Source: Alphaproteobacteria bacterium
Lineage (GTDB): Bacteria > Pseudomonadota > Alphaproteobacteria > Rhodobacterales > Rhodobacteraceae
DNA: 10,117 bases
Direction: 5' to 3'
Assembly (NCBI GenBank): GCA_003696705.1
Contig: RFGD01000014.1
Span: forward strand, 1 to 10,117
Below are positions 1-5,946 of this stretch, one piece after another (positions within the stretch are counted from its first letter, which is position 1; the number at the start of each line of letters is the position of its first letter). The translations under genes were made by a program, and so were the position numbers. The notes under the pieces were generated by a model, which had not been told where the DNA came from, made no database searches, and was given only the letters and a program-made list of their open reading frames with translations.

Positions 1-1407
1 CTTGCTCTCGAGCGCCTCGAGGCCGCCCTGCGGCATCGAGAAGGGGTTGTGGCTGAAGTCGATCTCGCCGGTATCGGGGTCGGCCTCGAACATGGGAAAA
101 TCGACGATCCATGCGAAGGCGAAACGGTCCTTGTCGGTCAGGCCAAGCTCTTCCCCGATGACGTTGCGCGCCTTTGCGGCGACGGCCTCGAAGGTCTTGG
201 GCCGCCCCCCCAGGAAGAACGCGGCGTCGCCCGCGCCAAGACCCAGTTGACGGCGGATCGCCTCGGTCCGCTCGGGGCCGATGTTCTTGGCGATCGGGCC
301 GGCGCCCTCGGGGCCGCTTTCACCCTCGCGCCAGAAGATGTAGCCCATGCCGGGCAGCCCTTCCTTCTGGGCAAAGGCGTTCATGCGGTCGCAGAAGGCG
401 CGGCTGCCGCCGCCCTGCGCGGGGATGGCGCGCACCTCGGTGCCCTCCTGCTCGAGGAGACGTGCGAAGATGCCGAAGCCGGAACCGCGGAAATGCTCGG
501 ACACGTCCTGCATCTTGATGGGGTTGCGCAAATCGGGCTTGTCGCTGCCGTACCACAGCATCGCGTCCCGGTAGGCGATGCGCGGCCACACGGCATCGAC
601 CTTGCGCCCACCGCCGAATTCCTCGAACACGCCCTGAATGATCGGCTGCATGGTGTCGAAGATGTCGTCCTGGGTGACGAAGCTCATCTCGACATCAAGC
701 TGGTAGAAATCCGTCGGCGATCGGTCGGCCCGAGGATCCTCGTCCCGGAAGCAGGGCGCGATCTGGAAGTAGCGGTCGAACCCCGAGACCATGATGATCT
801 GCTTGAACTGCTGCGGCGCCTGCGGAAGCGCGTAGAACTTGCCCCGGTGCAGACGGCTTGGCACGAGGAAGTCGCGCGCGCCCTCGGGGCTCGAGGCCGT
901 GATGATCGGCGTCTGGAACTCGTTGAAGCCGGCGTCCCACATGCGATTGCGCAGGCTGCGGATGACGTTCGCGCGGAGCATCATGTTGTGGTGCAGCGTC
1001 TCGCGCCGAAGGTCGAGGAAGCGGTAGGTCAACCGCGTCTCTTCGGGATACTCCGGTTCGCCGAAGACCGGCAGCGGCAGTTCCTCGGACGGGCCAAGGA
1101 CCTCGAGCGCGCGGATGAACACCTCGATCTCGCCGGTCGGGATCTTGGGGTTCACAAGTTCGGGGTCGCGCTCCTTCACGACGCCATCGACGCGGATGCA
1201 CCATTCGGCGCGCACCTTCTCGACGTCGGCGAAGGCCGGGCTGTCGGGGTCGGCAAGGACCTGCGTGATGCCGTAGTGATCGCGCAGGTCGATGAACAGG
1301 ATGCCGCCATGGTCGCGGACGCGGTGGACCCAGCCGGCAAGGCGGACCTCTTGGCCGGCGTGCGACTTGTTCAGCTCGGCGCAGGTGTGCGTTCGATAAG
1401 CGTGCAT
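1..1407 (-). CDS. aspS: Aspartate--tRNA(Asp/Asn) ligase, 5' part (C-terminus off the window)
   Basis: Class II aminoacyl-tRNA synthetase that charges tRNA with aspartate in the cytoplasm. An open minus-strand frame gives 469 residues, so about 120 residues of a roughly 590-residue enzyme lie beyond the left edge, including motif 3 (GLDR). Visible parts: an N-terminal OB-fold anticodon-binding domain (residues about 1-110) with RDHGG at 31-35; the catalytic core with motif 2 at 221-240 (RDEDPRADR, then FYQLDVE); and the bacterial GAD insertion from about residue 300. His33 in the anticodon-binding loop matches the non-discriminating AspRS type, which also charges tRNA(Asn) in organisms with GatCAB (family knowledge). 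Start: two in-frame ATGs lie at 1413 and 1407. I chose 1407 because related proteins begin MHAYR; the 1413 ATG has a GAGG seven bases upstream and is possible. Divergent from cfa. Function is very sure; the exact start is less so. Confidence 0.96.
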   Translation of the reverse strand, partial: MHAYRTHTCAELNKSHAGQEVRLAGWVHRVRDHGGILFIDLRDHYGITQVLADPDSPAFADVEKVRAEWCIRVDGVVKERDPELVNPKIPTGEIEVFIRALEVLGPSEELPLPVFGEPEYPEETRLTYRFLDLRRETLHHNMMLRANVIRSLRNRMWDAGFNEFQTPIITASSPEGARDFLVPSRLHRGKFYALPQAPQQFKQIIMVSGFDRYFQIAPCFRDEDPRADRSPTDFYQLDVEMSFVTQDDIFDTMQPIIQGVFEEFGGGRKVDAVWPRIAYRDAMLWYGSDKPDLRNPIKMQDVSEHFRGSGFGIFARLLEQEGTEVRAIPAQGGGSRAFCDRMNAFAQKEGLPGMGYIFWREGESGPEGAGPIAKNIGPERTEAIRRQLGLGAGDAAFFLGGRPKTFEAVAAKARNVIGEELGLTDKDRFAFAWIVDFPMFEADPDTGEIDFSHNPFSMPQGGLEALESK

Positions 1408-1440
1408 TGTCATTCCCGATCCTCGATGGCGACCGCGCCC

Positions 1441-1469
1441 GATACATATGAGCCGATGCGCCTTGTCAA
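1441..1469 (-). promoter_or_regulatory. Candidate sigma70-type promoter of aspS
   Basis: Read on the minus strand, a perfect TTGACA (1469-1464) is followed 17 bases later by TGTATC (1446-1441), or 15 bases later by TATGTA (1448-1443). Neither -10 is good, but the -35 is consensus and lies about 50-60 bases upstream of the aspS start, a sensible distance. Inferred from sequence pattern only. Confidence 0.4.
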
Positions 1470-1473
1470 GGCG
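1459..1473. repeat. 15-bp perfect palindrome over the aspS -35
   Basis: CGCCTTG-T-CAAGGCG is a 7-1-7 perfect inverted repeat that contains the TTGACA box of the aspS promoter. It could be an operator. However, CTTGACAAG is self-complementary by nature, so only the outer CGC/GCG bases need explaining and chance is a real alternative. Confidence 0.4.
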
Positions 1474-1478
1474 GGGGG

Positions 1479-1508
1479 TGGACAGGTCCCGGCGCGGGAA
1501 CGCATATT
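1479..1508 (+). promoter_or_regulatory. Candidate promoter of cfa
   Basis: TGGACA (1479-1484) and CATATT (1503-1508) are separated by 18 bases and lie about 60 bases upstream of the cfa start. They match the sigma70 consensus at 5/6 and 4/6. A short inverted repeat, TCCCG-GCG-CGGGA (1487-1499), occupies the spacer, where a regulator could act. cfa genes are often under stress or stationary-phase sigma factors, so the true promoter may be a different one. Confidence 0.3.
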
Positions 1509-1565
1509 TCCCGAAAGCGGGTCAAAAAACCGCGTTGCCGGACGGTAGCCGGCGGGGGAGGAAAG

Positions 1566-2843
1566 ATGTGGGAAAGGCTTCTTGACCAGATGCTGCGCCG
1601 GCTCGTCCGAAAGGGGGGGCTGAAGGTCACCTATCCGTCGGGCGACGTGCGCCGGTACGGAGAGGACGATGAAAATCCGGTCGCCGTGCGGGTGGCCGAC
1701 GCGGCCACGCTGCGCCGGATCGTCCTCAATGCCGAACTGGCGGTCGGCGAAGCCTACATGGACGAACGGCTGCTGATCGAGAACGACGACCTTTACGGGT
1801 TCCTCGGCCTCGTCATCTCGAACGCGGCCGAGGAGGACGCGAATGTCTGGTGGCGGCGGGTCGTCGGGGCGCTGCGCAACGCGAAGCGACGGCTGGACCA
1901 ATGGAACCCCGTCGGCACGGCGCAGCGAAACGTTGCCCACCACTACGATCTTTCGGGCGAGCTCTACCGGCTGTTTCTCGACGCGGACCGGCAGTATTCC
2001 TGCGCCTATTTCACGCGCCCGGACATGACGCTCGACGAGGCGCAGGAAGCCAAGAAGCATCACATCGCGCGAAAGCTCTGCCTTGAACCGGGCATGCGCG
2101 TGCTCGACATCGGCTGCGGCTGGGGCGGCATGGGACTGACCCTGGCGCGCGACTATGGCTGCGAGGTCCTTGGCGTCACCCTGTCGACCGAGCAGCACCG
2201 CGTGGCCAATGCCCGCGCCGAGGCCGAGGGGCTTTCGGACCGCGCGCGTTTCGAACTCGTCGATTACCGCCGGGTGACGGGCACCTTCGACCGCGTCGTC
2301 TCGGTCGGCATGTTCGAACACGTCGGCGTCCCGCACTATCGCGAGTACTTCCGCCATGTGCACGACTTCCTGACGCCGGACGGGGTTGCGCTCATCCATA
2401 CGATCGGGCGCACATCGCCGCCCGGCACGACCAATCCGTGGATCCGGAAATACATCTTTCCCGGTGGCTACATCCCGGCCATGTCCGAGGTCATGGAAGC
2501 CGTCGAGAAGGAACGCTTCTGGACCTGTGACGTCGAGGTCCTGCGCCTTCACTACGCCGAGACGCTGAAGCACTGGTACGACCGCTTCATGGCCAATATC
2601 GAGCGGGTGCGGGAAATCTACGATGACCGGTTCTGCCGCATGTGGCGGTGGTATCTGGTCGCCTCGGAGCTCACCTTCCGCTTCAACCACCAGGTCGTCT
2701 TCCAGTTCCAGCTTGCCCGTCGTCAGGAAGCCGTGCCGCTGATCCGCGACTATCTCTATCGCCCGCCAAGCGGTGAGCCGGCGCGGCCGAAGACGACCTC
2801 CGGCGCCCGATCCGCGCGCCGACAGAGCGCCGCCGCCGGATAA
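1566..2843 (+). CDS. cfa: Cyclopropane-fatty-acyl-phospholipid synthase
   Basis: SAM-dependent enzyme that adds a methylene bridge across the double bond of unsaturated acyl chains in membrane phospholipids, usually on entry to stationary phase or under stress. The product has 425 residues, a normal family length. An N-terminal lipid-interacting domain (about 1-125) precedes the methyltransferase domain. The SAM-binding glycine-rich motif VLDIGCGWGG is at 179-188. Residues corresponding to the bicarbonate-binding active site of E. coli Cfa are present: Cys146 (YSCAY), Glu251 (FEHVG), His278 and Ile280 (HTIG), and probably Tyr330 (HYAETL). The Glu-to-His spacing of 27 equals that in E. coli. 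The last 25 residues are a basic, low-complexity tail. Start ATG 1566 has a strong GGAGG at 1557-1561. Divergent from aspS. Assignment is secure to the family; paralogues with different acyl preferences exist. Confidence 0.95.
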   Translation: MWERLLDQMLRRLVRKGGLKVTYPSGDVRRYGEDDENPVAVRVADAATLRRIVLNAELAVGEAYMDERLLIENDDLYGFLGLVISNAAEEDANVWWRRVVGALRNAKRRLDQWNPVGTAQRNVAHHYDLSGELYRLFLDADRQYSCAYFTRPDMTLDEAQEAKKHHIARKLCLEPGMRVLDIGCGWGGMGLTLARDYGCEVLGVTLSTEQHRVANARAEAEGLSDRARFELVDYRRVTGTFDRVVSVGMFEHVGVPHYREYFRHVHDFLTPDGVALIHTIGRTSPPGTTNPWIRKYIFPGGYIPAMSEVMEAVEKERFWTCDVEVLRLHYAETLKHWYDRFMANIERVREIYDDRFCRMWRWYLVASELTFRFNHQVVFQFQLARRQEAVPLIRDYLYRPPSGEPARPKTTSGARSARRQSAAAG

Positions 2844-2878
2844 ACCGAAGGCCTATCGGCCGCAATTTACCCTGCTTT

Positions 2879-2900
2879 AGGTCACAGGTTCGATTCTCGG
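2879..2900 (+). other. tRNA variable-loop/T-arm-like fragment, degenerate
   Basis: AGGTC (variable-loop-like) is followed by ACAGG, the canonical T-loop TTCGATT, then CTCGG. The order and spacing are exactly those of tRNA positions 44-65, including G53, TTC and C61. The 3' half of the T stem does not pair with the 5' half (CCTGT would be required), and no acceptor, D or anticodon arm is found upstream. It may be a decayed tRNA 3' end or chance. Confidence 0.25.
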
Positions 2901-2971
2901 GCCATGGCTCGTGCGCTAGTTCGACAGGGCGGCGCGACGGGCGCTGGCGTGAAGAACGACGGACGGTGGCC

Positions 2972-4177
2972 ATGAAGGACACGGCGATAAGCGAAAGGGC
3001 AACGACGCGCGGGGAACCGGCCGGGCCTACGGTCGGGAGCGTGCGCAAGGTCCGCGTCTGGGACGCATTCGTGCGCCTCTTCCACTGGGGTGTCGTGGCC
3101 TGCGTCGCGGGGCTTGCGTGGACCGGCTATCTTTCGGGTTCGATTGCGCGTCACTTCGATCTGCACGTCTGGCTGGGCTCGGCGCTGTCGGTTCTGGTCG
3201 TCGGGCGGCTCGTCTGGGGACTTGTCGGGTCACGGTATGCGCGTTTCGCTGCCTTCCCGATCTCGGCCGCCGACGTCCGTCGGCATCTCGGCAACCTCTT
3301 GCGCGGACGCGCCGAACACACCATCGGCCACAACCCCCTTGGCTCACTGATGGTGCTCGCGCTTCTCGCGACGCTCGGGGGGCTTGTCCTGACCGGGCTG
3401 ATGGCGCTTGGCGGCGTCTTCCGCATGGGACCTGCAAAGGGCTTCGCCACCGGCGCGGCGGGCGATATTGCGCTCGTGCTTCACTGGTGGCTTGGCCTGT
3501 TTCTTCTGGGCCTCGTCGCGTTGCACATCGGCGGTGTCGTGGTCGAACGCCTTCTGGGCGCGCACGATCTGGTCCGCGCAATGATCGTCGGCACCAAGCG
3601 CGTTGCCGCCCCCGCGGCCGCACCTTCGCGCGGGACACCCCCTGCGCGCCCGGCCTTCGCGGCGCTGGTCGTCCTGGCCATGATCGGCGGTGCGCTGGCC
3701 CCAACGGTCGCGGTTCGGCGCGACGCGCTTCCCGGCGCCCCCGTGCCGGTCGCGGGTTCGGCCTATGCCGACGCCTGCGGCGACTGCCACGAAGCCTATC
3801 ACCCGAGCCTTCTGCCGGCCGAGAACTGGCACCGTCTCATGAGCGGGCTCGAGGACCACTTCGGCGAGGACGCCAGCCTCGACCCCACCACCACGGCAAG
3901 GGTGATGTCCTGGCTTGCAGCGCATGACGCCTGGGCCACCGAAACGAAGCCGGCCCGTCACCTCGGCCGCCGCGCAGGCCCTGACCAGCTTCGCATGACC
4001 GACACGGACTTCTGGAAGACGACCCATGCCGCCCTCGGCGACGAGATCTTCGCCCGGCCGCCGATCTACACGCGCGCCAATTGCAGCGCCTGCCACCGGG
4101 ACGCGGCCAGCGGCTGGTTCAATCCCTCGGCCATCCGCATCCCCGAACCTCCTGCACCGAATTCCGCTGGCAACTGA
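2972..4177 (+). CDS. Cytochrome b561-type membrane protein fused to a diheme cytochrome c (DHC) domain
   Basis: Predicted inner-membrane electron-transfer protein of 401 residues. Residues 30-205 form a four-helix cytochrome b domain of the Ni/Fe-hydrogenase b-type/b561 class. Candidate heme b ligands are His38 (LFHW), His65 (DLHVW), His171 (LHWW) and His185 (ALHIGG). A Pro/Ala linker (212-228) and a fifth hydrophobic segment (229-247) lead to a probably periplasmic DHC domain with heme c sites CGDCH (269-273) and CSACH (371-375), and a conserved HFGEDASLD stretch from His296 that probably supplies an axial ligand. Expected role: take electrons from the quinol pool to periplasmic cytochromes. 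In R. sphaeroides, to my knowledge, shp and dhc lie beside a separate cytochrome b gene; here cytochrome b carries its own DHC. ATG 2972 was chosen, with GGACGG five bases upstream; an in-frame GTG at 2966 is possible. Probably first gene of the cytochrome operon. Confidence 0.88.
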   Translation: MKDTAISERATTRGEPAGPTVGSVRKVRVWDAFVRLFHWGVVACVAGLAWTGYLSGSIARHFDLHVWLGSALSVLVVGRLVWGLVGSRYARFAAFPISAADVRRHLGNLLRGRAEHTIGHNPLGSLMVLALLATLGGLVLTGLMALGGVFRMGPAKGFATGAAGDIALVLHWWLGLFLLGLVALHIGGVVVERLLGAHDLVRAMIVGTKRVAAPAAAPSRGTPPARPAFAALVVLAMIGGALAPTVAVRRDALPGAPVPVAGSAYADACGDCHEAYHPSLLPAENWHRLMSGLEDHFGEDASLDPTTTARVMSWLAAHDAWATETKPARHLGRRAGPDQLRMTDTDFWKTTHAALGDEIFARPPIYTRANCSACHRDAASGWFNPSAIRIPEPPAPNSAGN

Positions 4178-4212
4178 ACCCATCGACGCAGTTCACACGA
4201 AAGGAGCACCCC

Positions 4213-4602
4213 ATGACGCGATCGACCCTCATCCTTGTCGGAGCCCTGGCCGCGCTTGCCAGCGCCGCCGTCGCCGCCGACCGGCGCGCCATCATCAGCG
4301 CCTATGGCGACCCGGCCGGCTTCTCGGCCGCGCGCGGGAAGGCCTTCTTCGAGGCCAGGCATACGGGCGGAAAGCCGGAGACGCCCTCGTGCACGACCTG
4401 CCACACCGCCAATCCGCGCGCCGAGGGCCGCACCCGCGCCGGCAAACCCATCGCCCCCATGGCCGTTTCGGCCAACCCCGAGCGGTTCACGGACCCGGCC
4501 AAGGTCGAGAAATGGTTCCGGCGCAACTGCAACTCGGTTCTGGGGCGCGAGTGCACGGCGAAGGAGAAGGGCGACGTCCTGACCTATCTGTCCAGCCTCT
4601 GA
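4213..4602 (+). CDS. shp: SHP, oxygen/NO-binding class I cytochrome c
   Basis: Small periplasmic monoheme cytochrome (129 residues) of the sphaeroides heme protein family. A signal peptide covers residues 1 to about 22 (hydrophobic core, AVAA|D cleavage region). The heme c site is CTTCH at 60-64 (His64 proximal). The motif RNCNSV at 104-109 aligns with R. sphaeroides SHP, where the Asn just before the Cys (Asn88 there, Asn105 here) is the distal heme ligand that leaves when O2 or NO binds. Cys106 and Cys114 correspond to the disulfide pair in that loop. SHP accepts electrons from DHC, and nitric oxide dioxygenase activity has been reported for the family. Start ATG 4213 follows AAGGAG (4201-4206) with six-base spacing; the upstream extension of the frame overlaps the preceding gene and was rejected. 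It lies 35 bp after the cytb-DHC gene and 42 bp before dhc. Confidence is high. Confidence 0.93.
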   Translation: MTRSTLILVGALAALASAAVAADRRAIISAYGDPAGFSAARGKAFFEARHTGGKPETPSCTTCHTANPRAEGRTRAGKPIAPMAVSANPERFTDPAKVEKWFRRNCNSVLGRECTAKEKGDVLTYLSSL

Positions 4603-4637
4603 AGGCCCCCCTCTGAAGGCCACCCTCTGAAGGAAGG
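4596..4637 (+). repeat. Three tandem copies of a 14-bp unit across the shp stop and dhc ribosome-binding site
   Basis: Units start at 4596, 4610 and 4624 and share CCTCTGAAGG, followed by CCCC, CCAC and AAGG. The first contains the shp stop codon TGA (4600-4602). The second and third place TGA at 4614 and 4628, so the three copies carry a stop in all three forward frames. The third merges into the dhc Shine-Dalgarno sequence (AAGGA, 4634-4638). Confidence 0.9.
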
Positions 4638-4644
4638 AAACGAA

Positions 4645-5112
4645 ATGCACATCTTCAAGACGACAGTCGGCCTTGCCGGCGGTGCCCTGGCCGCCATCGC
4701 CATGAGTGTCCAGATGGTCGCGGCGGACGAAATCGGTCGCGTCCGCGCGGTCTCCGATCGCACCACGTTCGAGGAGTGTTCCGCATGCCACATGGCCTAT
4801 CCGCCGGCGCTTCTTCCCGCCGCTTCGTGGGAGAGGATCATGGCGACGCTCTCGGACCACTTCGGCGAGGACGCGAGCCTTGATCCGAAGACCACGAAGC
4901 ACATTCGCGATTATCTGGTCGCCAACGCGGGCCGGGTGCCGCGTGGGGTCGACCCGGCCTCGCCGCCGCTTCGGATCGACGAGATGCCCTGGTTCCGCCA
5001 CGAGCACGGCTCGCGAACCTTCGCCCGTGCCAAGTCCGATCCGAACATCGGCTCGATCGCGAACTGCGCCGCCTGCCACCGTGGCGTCGACCGTGGGTAT
5101 TTCGATGACTGA
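4645..5112 (+). CDS. dhc: Diheme cytochrome c (DHC), probable electron donor to SHP
   Basis: Periplasmic diheme cytochrome of 155 residues. A signal peptide covers about 1-27 (hydrophobic core, then VAA|DE). Heme sites are CSACH (45-49) and CAACH (141-145). The block DHFGEDASLDP begins at Asp71, with His72 a probable axial ligand, exactly 23 residues after His49, as in the DHC domain of the upstream fusion. In R. sphaeroides, DHC forms a complex with SHP and reduces it (established for the family). ATG 4645 follows AAGGAAGGA with six-base spacing. Third gene of the presumed operon, 42 bp after shp. It converges on the CPBP gene with only nine bases between stop codons and no terminator hairpin visible. 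It is clearly a paralogue of the fused DHC domain, with a linker six residues shorter between the heme sites. Confidence 0.92.
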   Translation: MHIFKTTVGLAGGALAAIAMSVQMVAADEIGRVRAVSDRTTFEECSACHMAYPPALLPAASWERIMATLSDHFGEDASLDPKTTKHIRDYLVANAGRVPRGVDPASPPLRIDEMPWFRHEHGSRTFARAKSDPNIGSIANCAACHRGVDRGYFDD

Positions 5113-5121
5113 CGCCGCCGC

Positions 5122-5769
5122 TCAGAAGGGACGGACGACGTTCCCCGAATAGAAGTAGACCCCGAGGCCGAAGGCAAAAAGGATGTCGCCCGCAACAGCG
5201 TGCAGGACGACGGCCTCGGGGAAATTCCGCCGCCGCTCGTAGGACCAGGCAAAGAGAAGCCCGCCCACGAAGGTGAAGGCAATCACGATCCCGCTCCAAT
5301 ACATGAGGTGGGCAAGCGCAAAGACAGCCGCGTTGAGCCAGATCGCCATGCGGCCGCCGGGAAGGATGGGGCCGTAGCGACGGAAGAACAGGACGCGGAA
5401 CACAAGCTCTTGCGGCAGGGCCGAGACGATCGGATAGAACAGCGCGATCATCAGCATGAGCCAGGGCCGCGTGCGCAGGATCGCGAAAAGCCCGTCCGGC
5501 TGCCGCCAGGCCATCACGGCGACGCTGGCAACCGCCGTCAGGACGGCCACGGCCAGGACACGCCGTGCCGAGATGCGTCCGATGCCCGACAGAAGCGAAG
5601 ACCACCGGAAACCGGGGGTGAACTGCAACAGCGCGATCCCGACCGCCGTGAAGGCAAAGAGAACCGGGAACATCCACCGCGGCGGCAGCGCCACGGCGAC
5701 CACCGCCGGCGTCACGACGAACAGGAGGAGAAATTCCGCCCACAGCCGGAGCCTGTGCCGTCGTGTCAT
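5122..5769 (-). CDS. CPBP-family intramembrane metalloprotease homologue (CAAX protease/Abi type)
   Basis: Polytopic membrane protein of 215 residues with hydrophobic segments near 10-28, 33-50, 70-88, 103-118, 142-157, 160-175 and 187-207. It carries the CPBP signature in order: QELVFR (120-125) in place of the usual EExxxR, FALAH (150-154), and a C-terminal HAVAGD (190-195) where HxxxN/D is usual. The family includes Rce1-like prenyl-protein proteases and bacterial enzymes acting in peptide maturation or self-immunity; no substrate can be inferred here. Gln120 replaces the first glutamate, which is catalytically important in characterised members, so activity is uncertain, although QE-type members are, as I recall, common in Proteobacteria. 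Start ATG 5769 has GGGGAC upstream; a TTG at 5790 is less likely. A weak promoter-like TATATC lies at 5821-5816. Oriented opposite to its neighbours on both sides. Confidence 0.85.
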   Translation of the reverse strand: MTRRHRLRLWAEFLLLFVVTPAVVAVALPPRWMFPVLFAFTAVGIALLQFTPGFRWSSLLSGIGRISARRVLAVAVLTAVASVAVMAWRQPDGLFAILRTRPWLMLMIALFYPIVSALPQELVFRVLFFRRYGPILPGGRMAIWLNAAVFALAHLMYWSGIVIAFTFVGGLLFAWSYERRRNFPEAVVLHAVAGDILFAFGLGVYFYSGNVVRPF

Positions 5770-5856
5770 GCTGCCCCCGTCCCCGCCCAACCGGCGTTCT
5801 TGAATGCCGCCTCAGGATATAGTGCCCTGCCGCCGCGTCCATAACATAGGAAGGGG

Positions 5857-5884
5857 TTGCGCCGCTCGGCACACTGTCTATAAA
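5857..5884 (+). promoter_or_regulatory. Candidate carB promoter
   Basis: TTGCGC (5857-5862) and TATAAA (5879-5884) are 16 bases apart; the -10 matches consensus at 5/6. Transcription would start near 5891, giving a leader of about 56 bases that contains the hairpin at 5898-5928. The TATAAA is conspicuous in otherwise GC-rich sequence. Confidence 0.45.
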
Positions 5885-5897
5885 CACGTCGATTTTC

Positions 5898-5928
5898 GCA
5901 CCCGAATCCGGACCTCGCCGGCGGGTGC
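5898..5928 (+). promoter_or_regulatory. Strong stem-loop in the carB leader
   Basis: GCACCCG (5898-5904) pairs perfectly with CGGGTGC (5922-5928). Inside, CCGG (5908-5911) pairs with CCGG (5918-5921), giving an 11-bp stem with a three-base AAT bulge and a six-base loop. It ends eight bases before the Shine-Dalgarno GGGAG (5937-5941). No U-run follows, so it is not a simple terminator. It might influence translation or stability of carB mRNA; no known riboswitch was recognised. Confidence 0.55.
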
Positions 5929-5946
5929 CGACGCGCGGGAGCCGCC

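Noticed and set aside
1510..1528. Hairpin CCCG-AAAG-CGGG next to an A-run
   Set aside because: Too short (4 bp), no T-run after it on the plus strand, and it lies upstream of cfa, where no transcript needs ending.
49..1548. 499-codon open frame on the plus strand
   Set aside because: It lies entirely opposite aspS, whose minus-strand frame has unmistakable class II synthetase motifs. The plus-strand product has no recognisable domain and is a high-GC antisense shadow.
1410..2690. 426-codon open frame on the minus strand
   Set aside because: Antisense shadow of cfa; the plus-strand frame carries the SAM motif and active-site residues.
2845..2861. Short hairpin (CCGA/TCGG or GGCC/GGCC) after cfa as a possible terminator
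   Set aside because: Only a 4-bp stem with no following T-run; not convincing.
3344..4183. 279-codon minus-strand frame opposite the cytochrome b-DHC gene, and another at 4066-5079
   Set aside because: No domain or ribosome-binding site recognised. Both lie opposite genes with CxxCH motifs and signal peptides on the plus strand.
4081..4212. N-terminal extension of the shp frame
   Set aside because: It overlaps the end of the cytb-DHC gene, lacks a ribosome-binding site, and would bury the signal peptide that starts at 4213.
5200..5844. 214-codon plus-strand frame with a highly charged product
   Set aside because: Opposite the CPBP gene. The composition (Arg/His/Glu/Pro) is typical of a reverse-complement shadow of a membrane protein.
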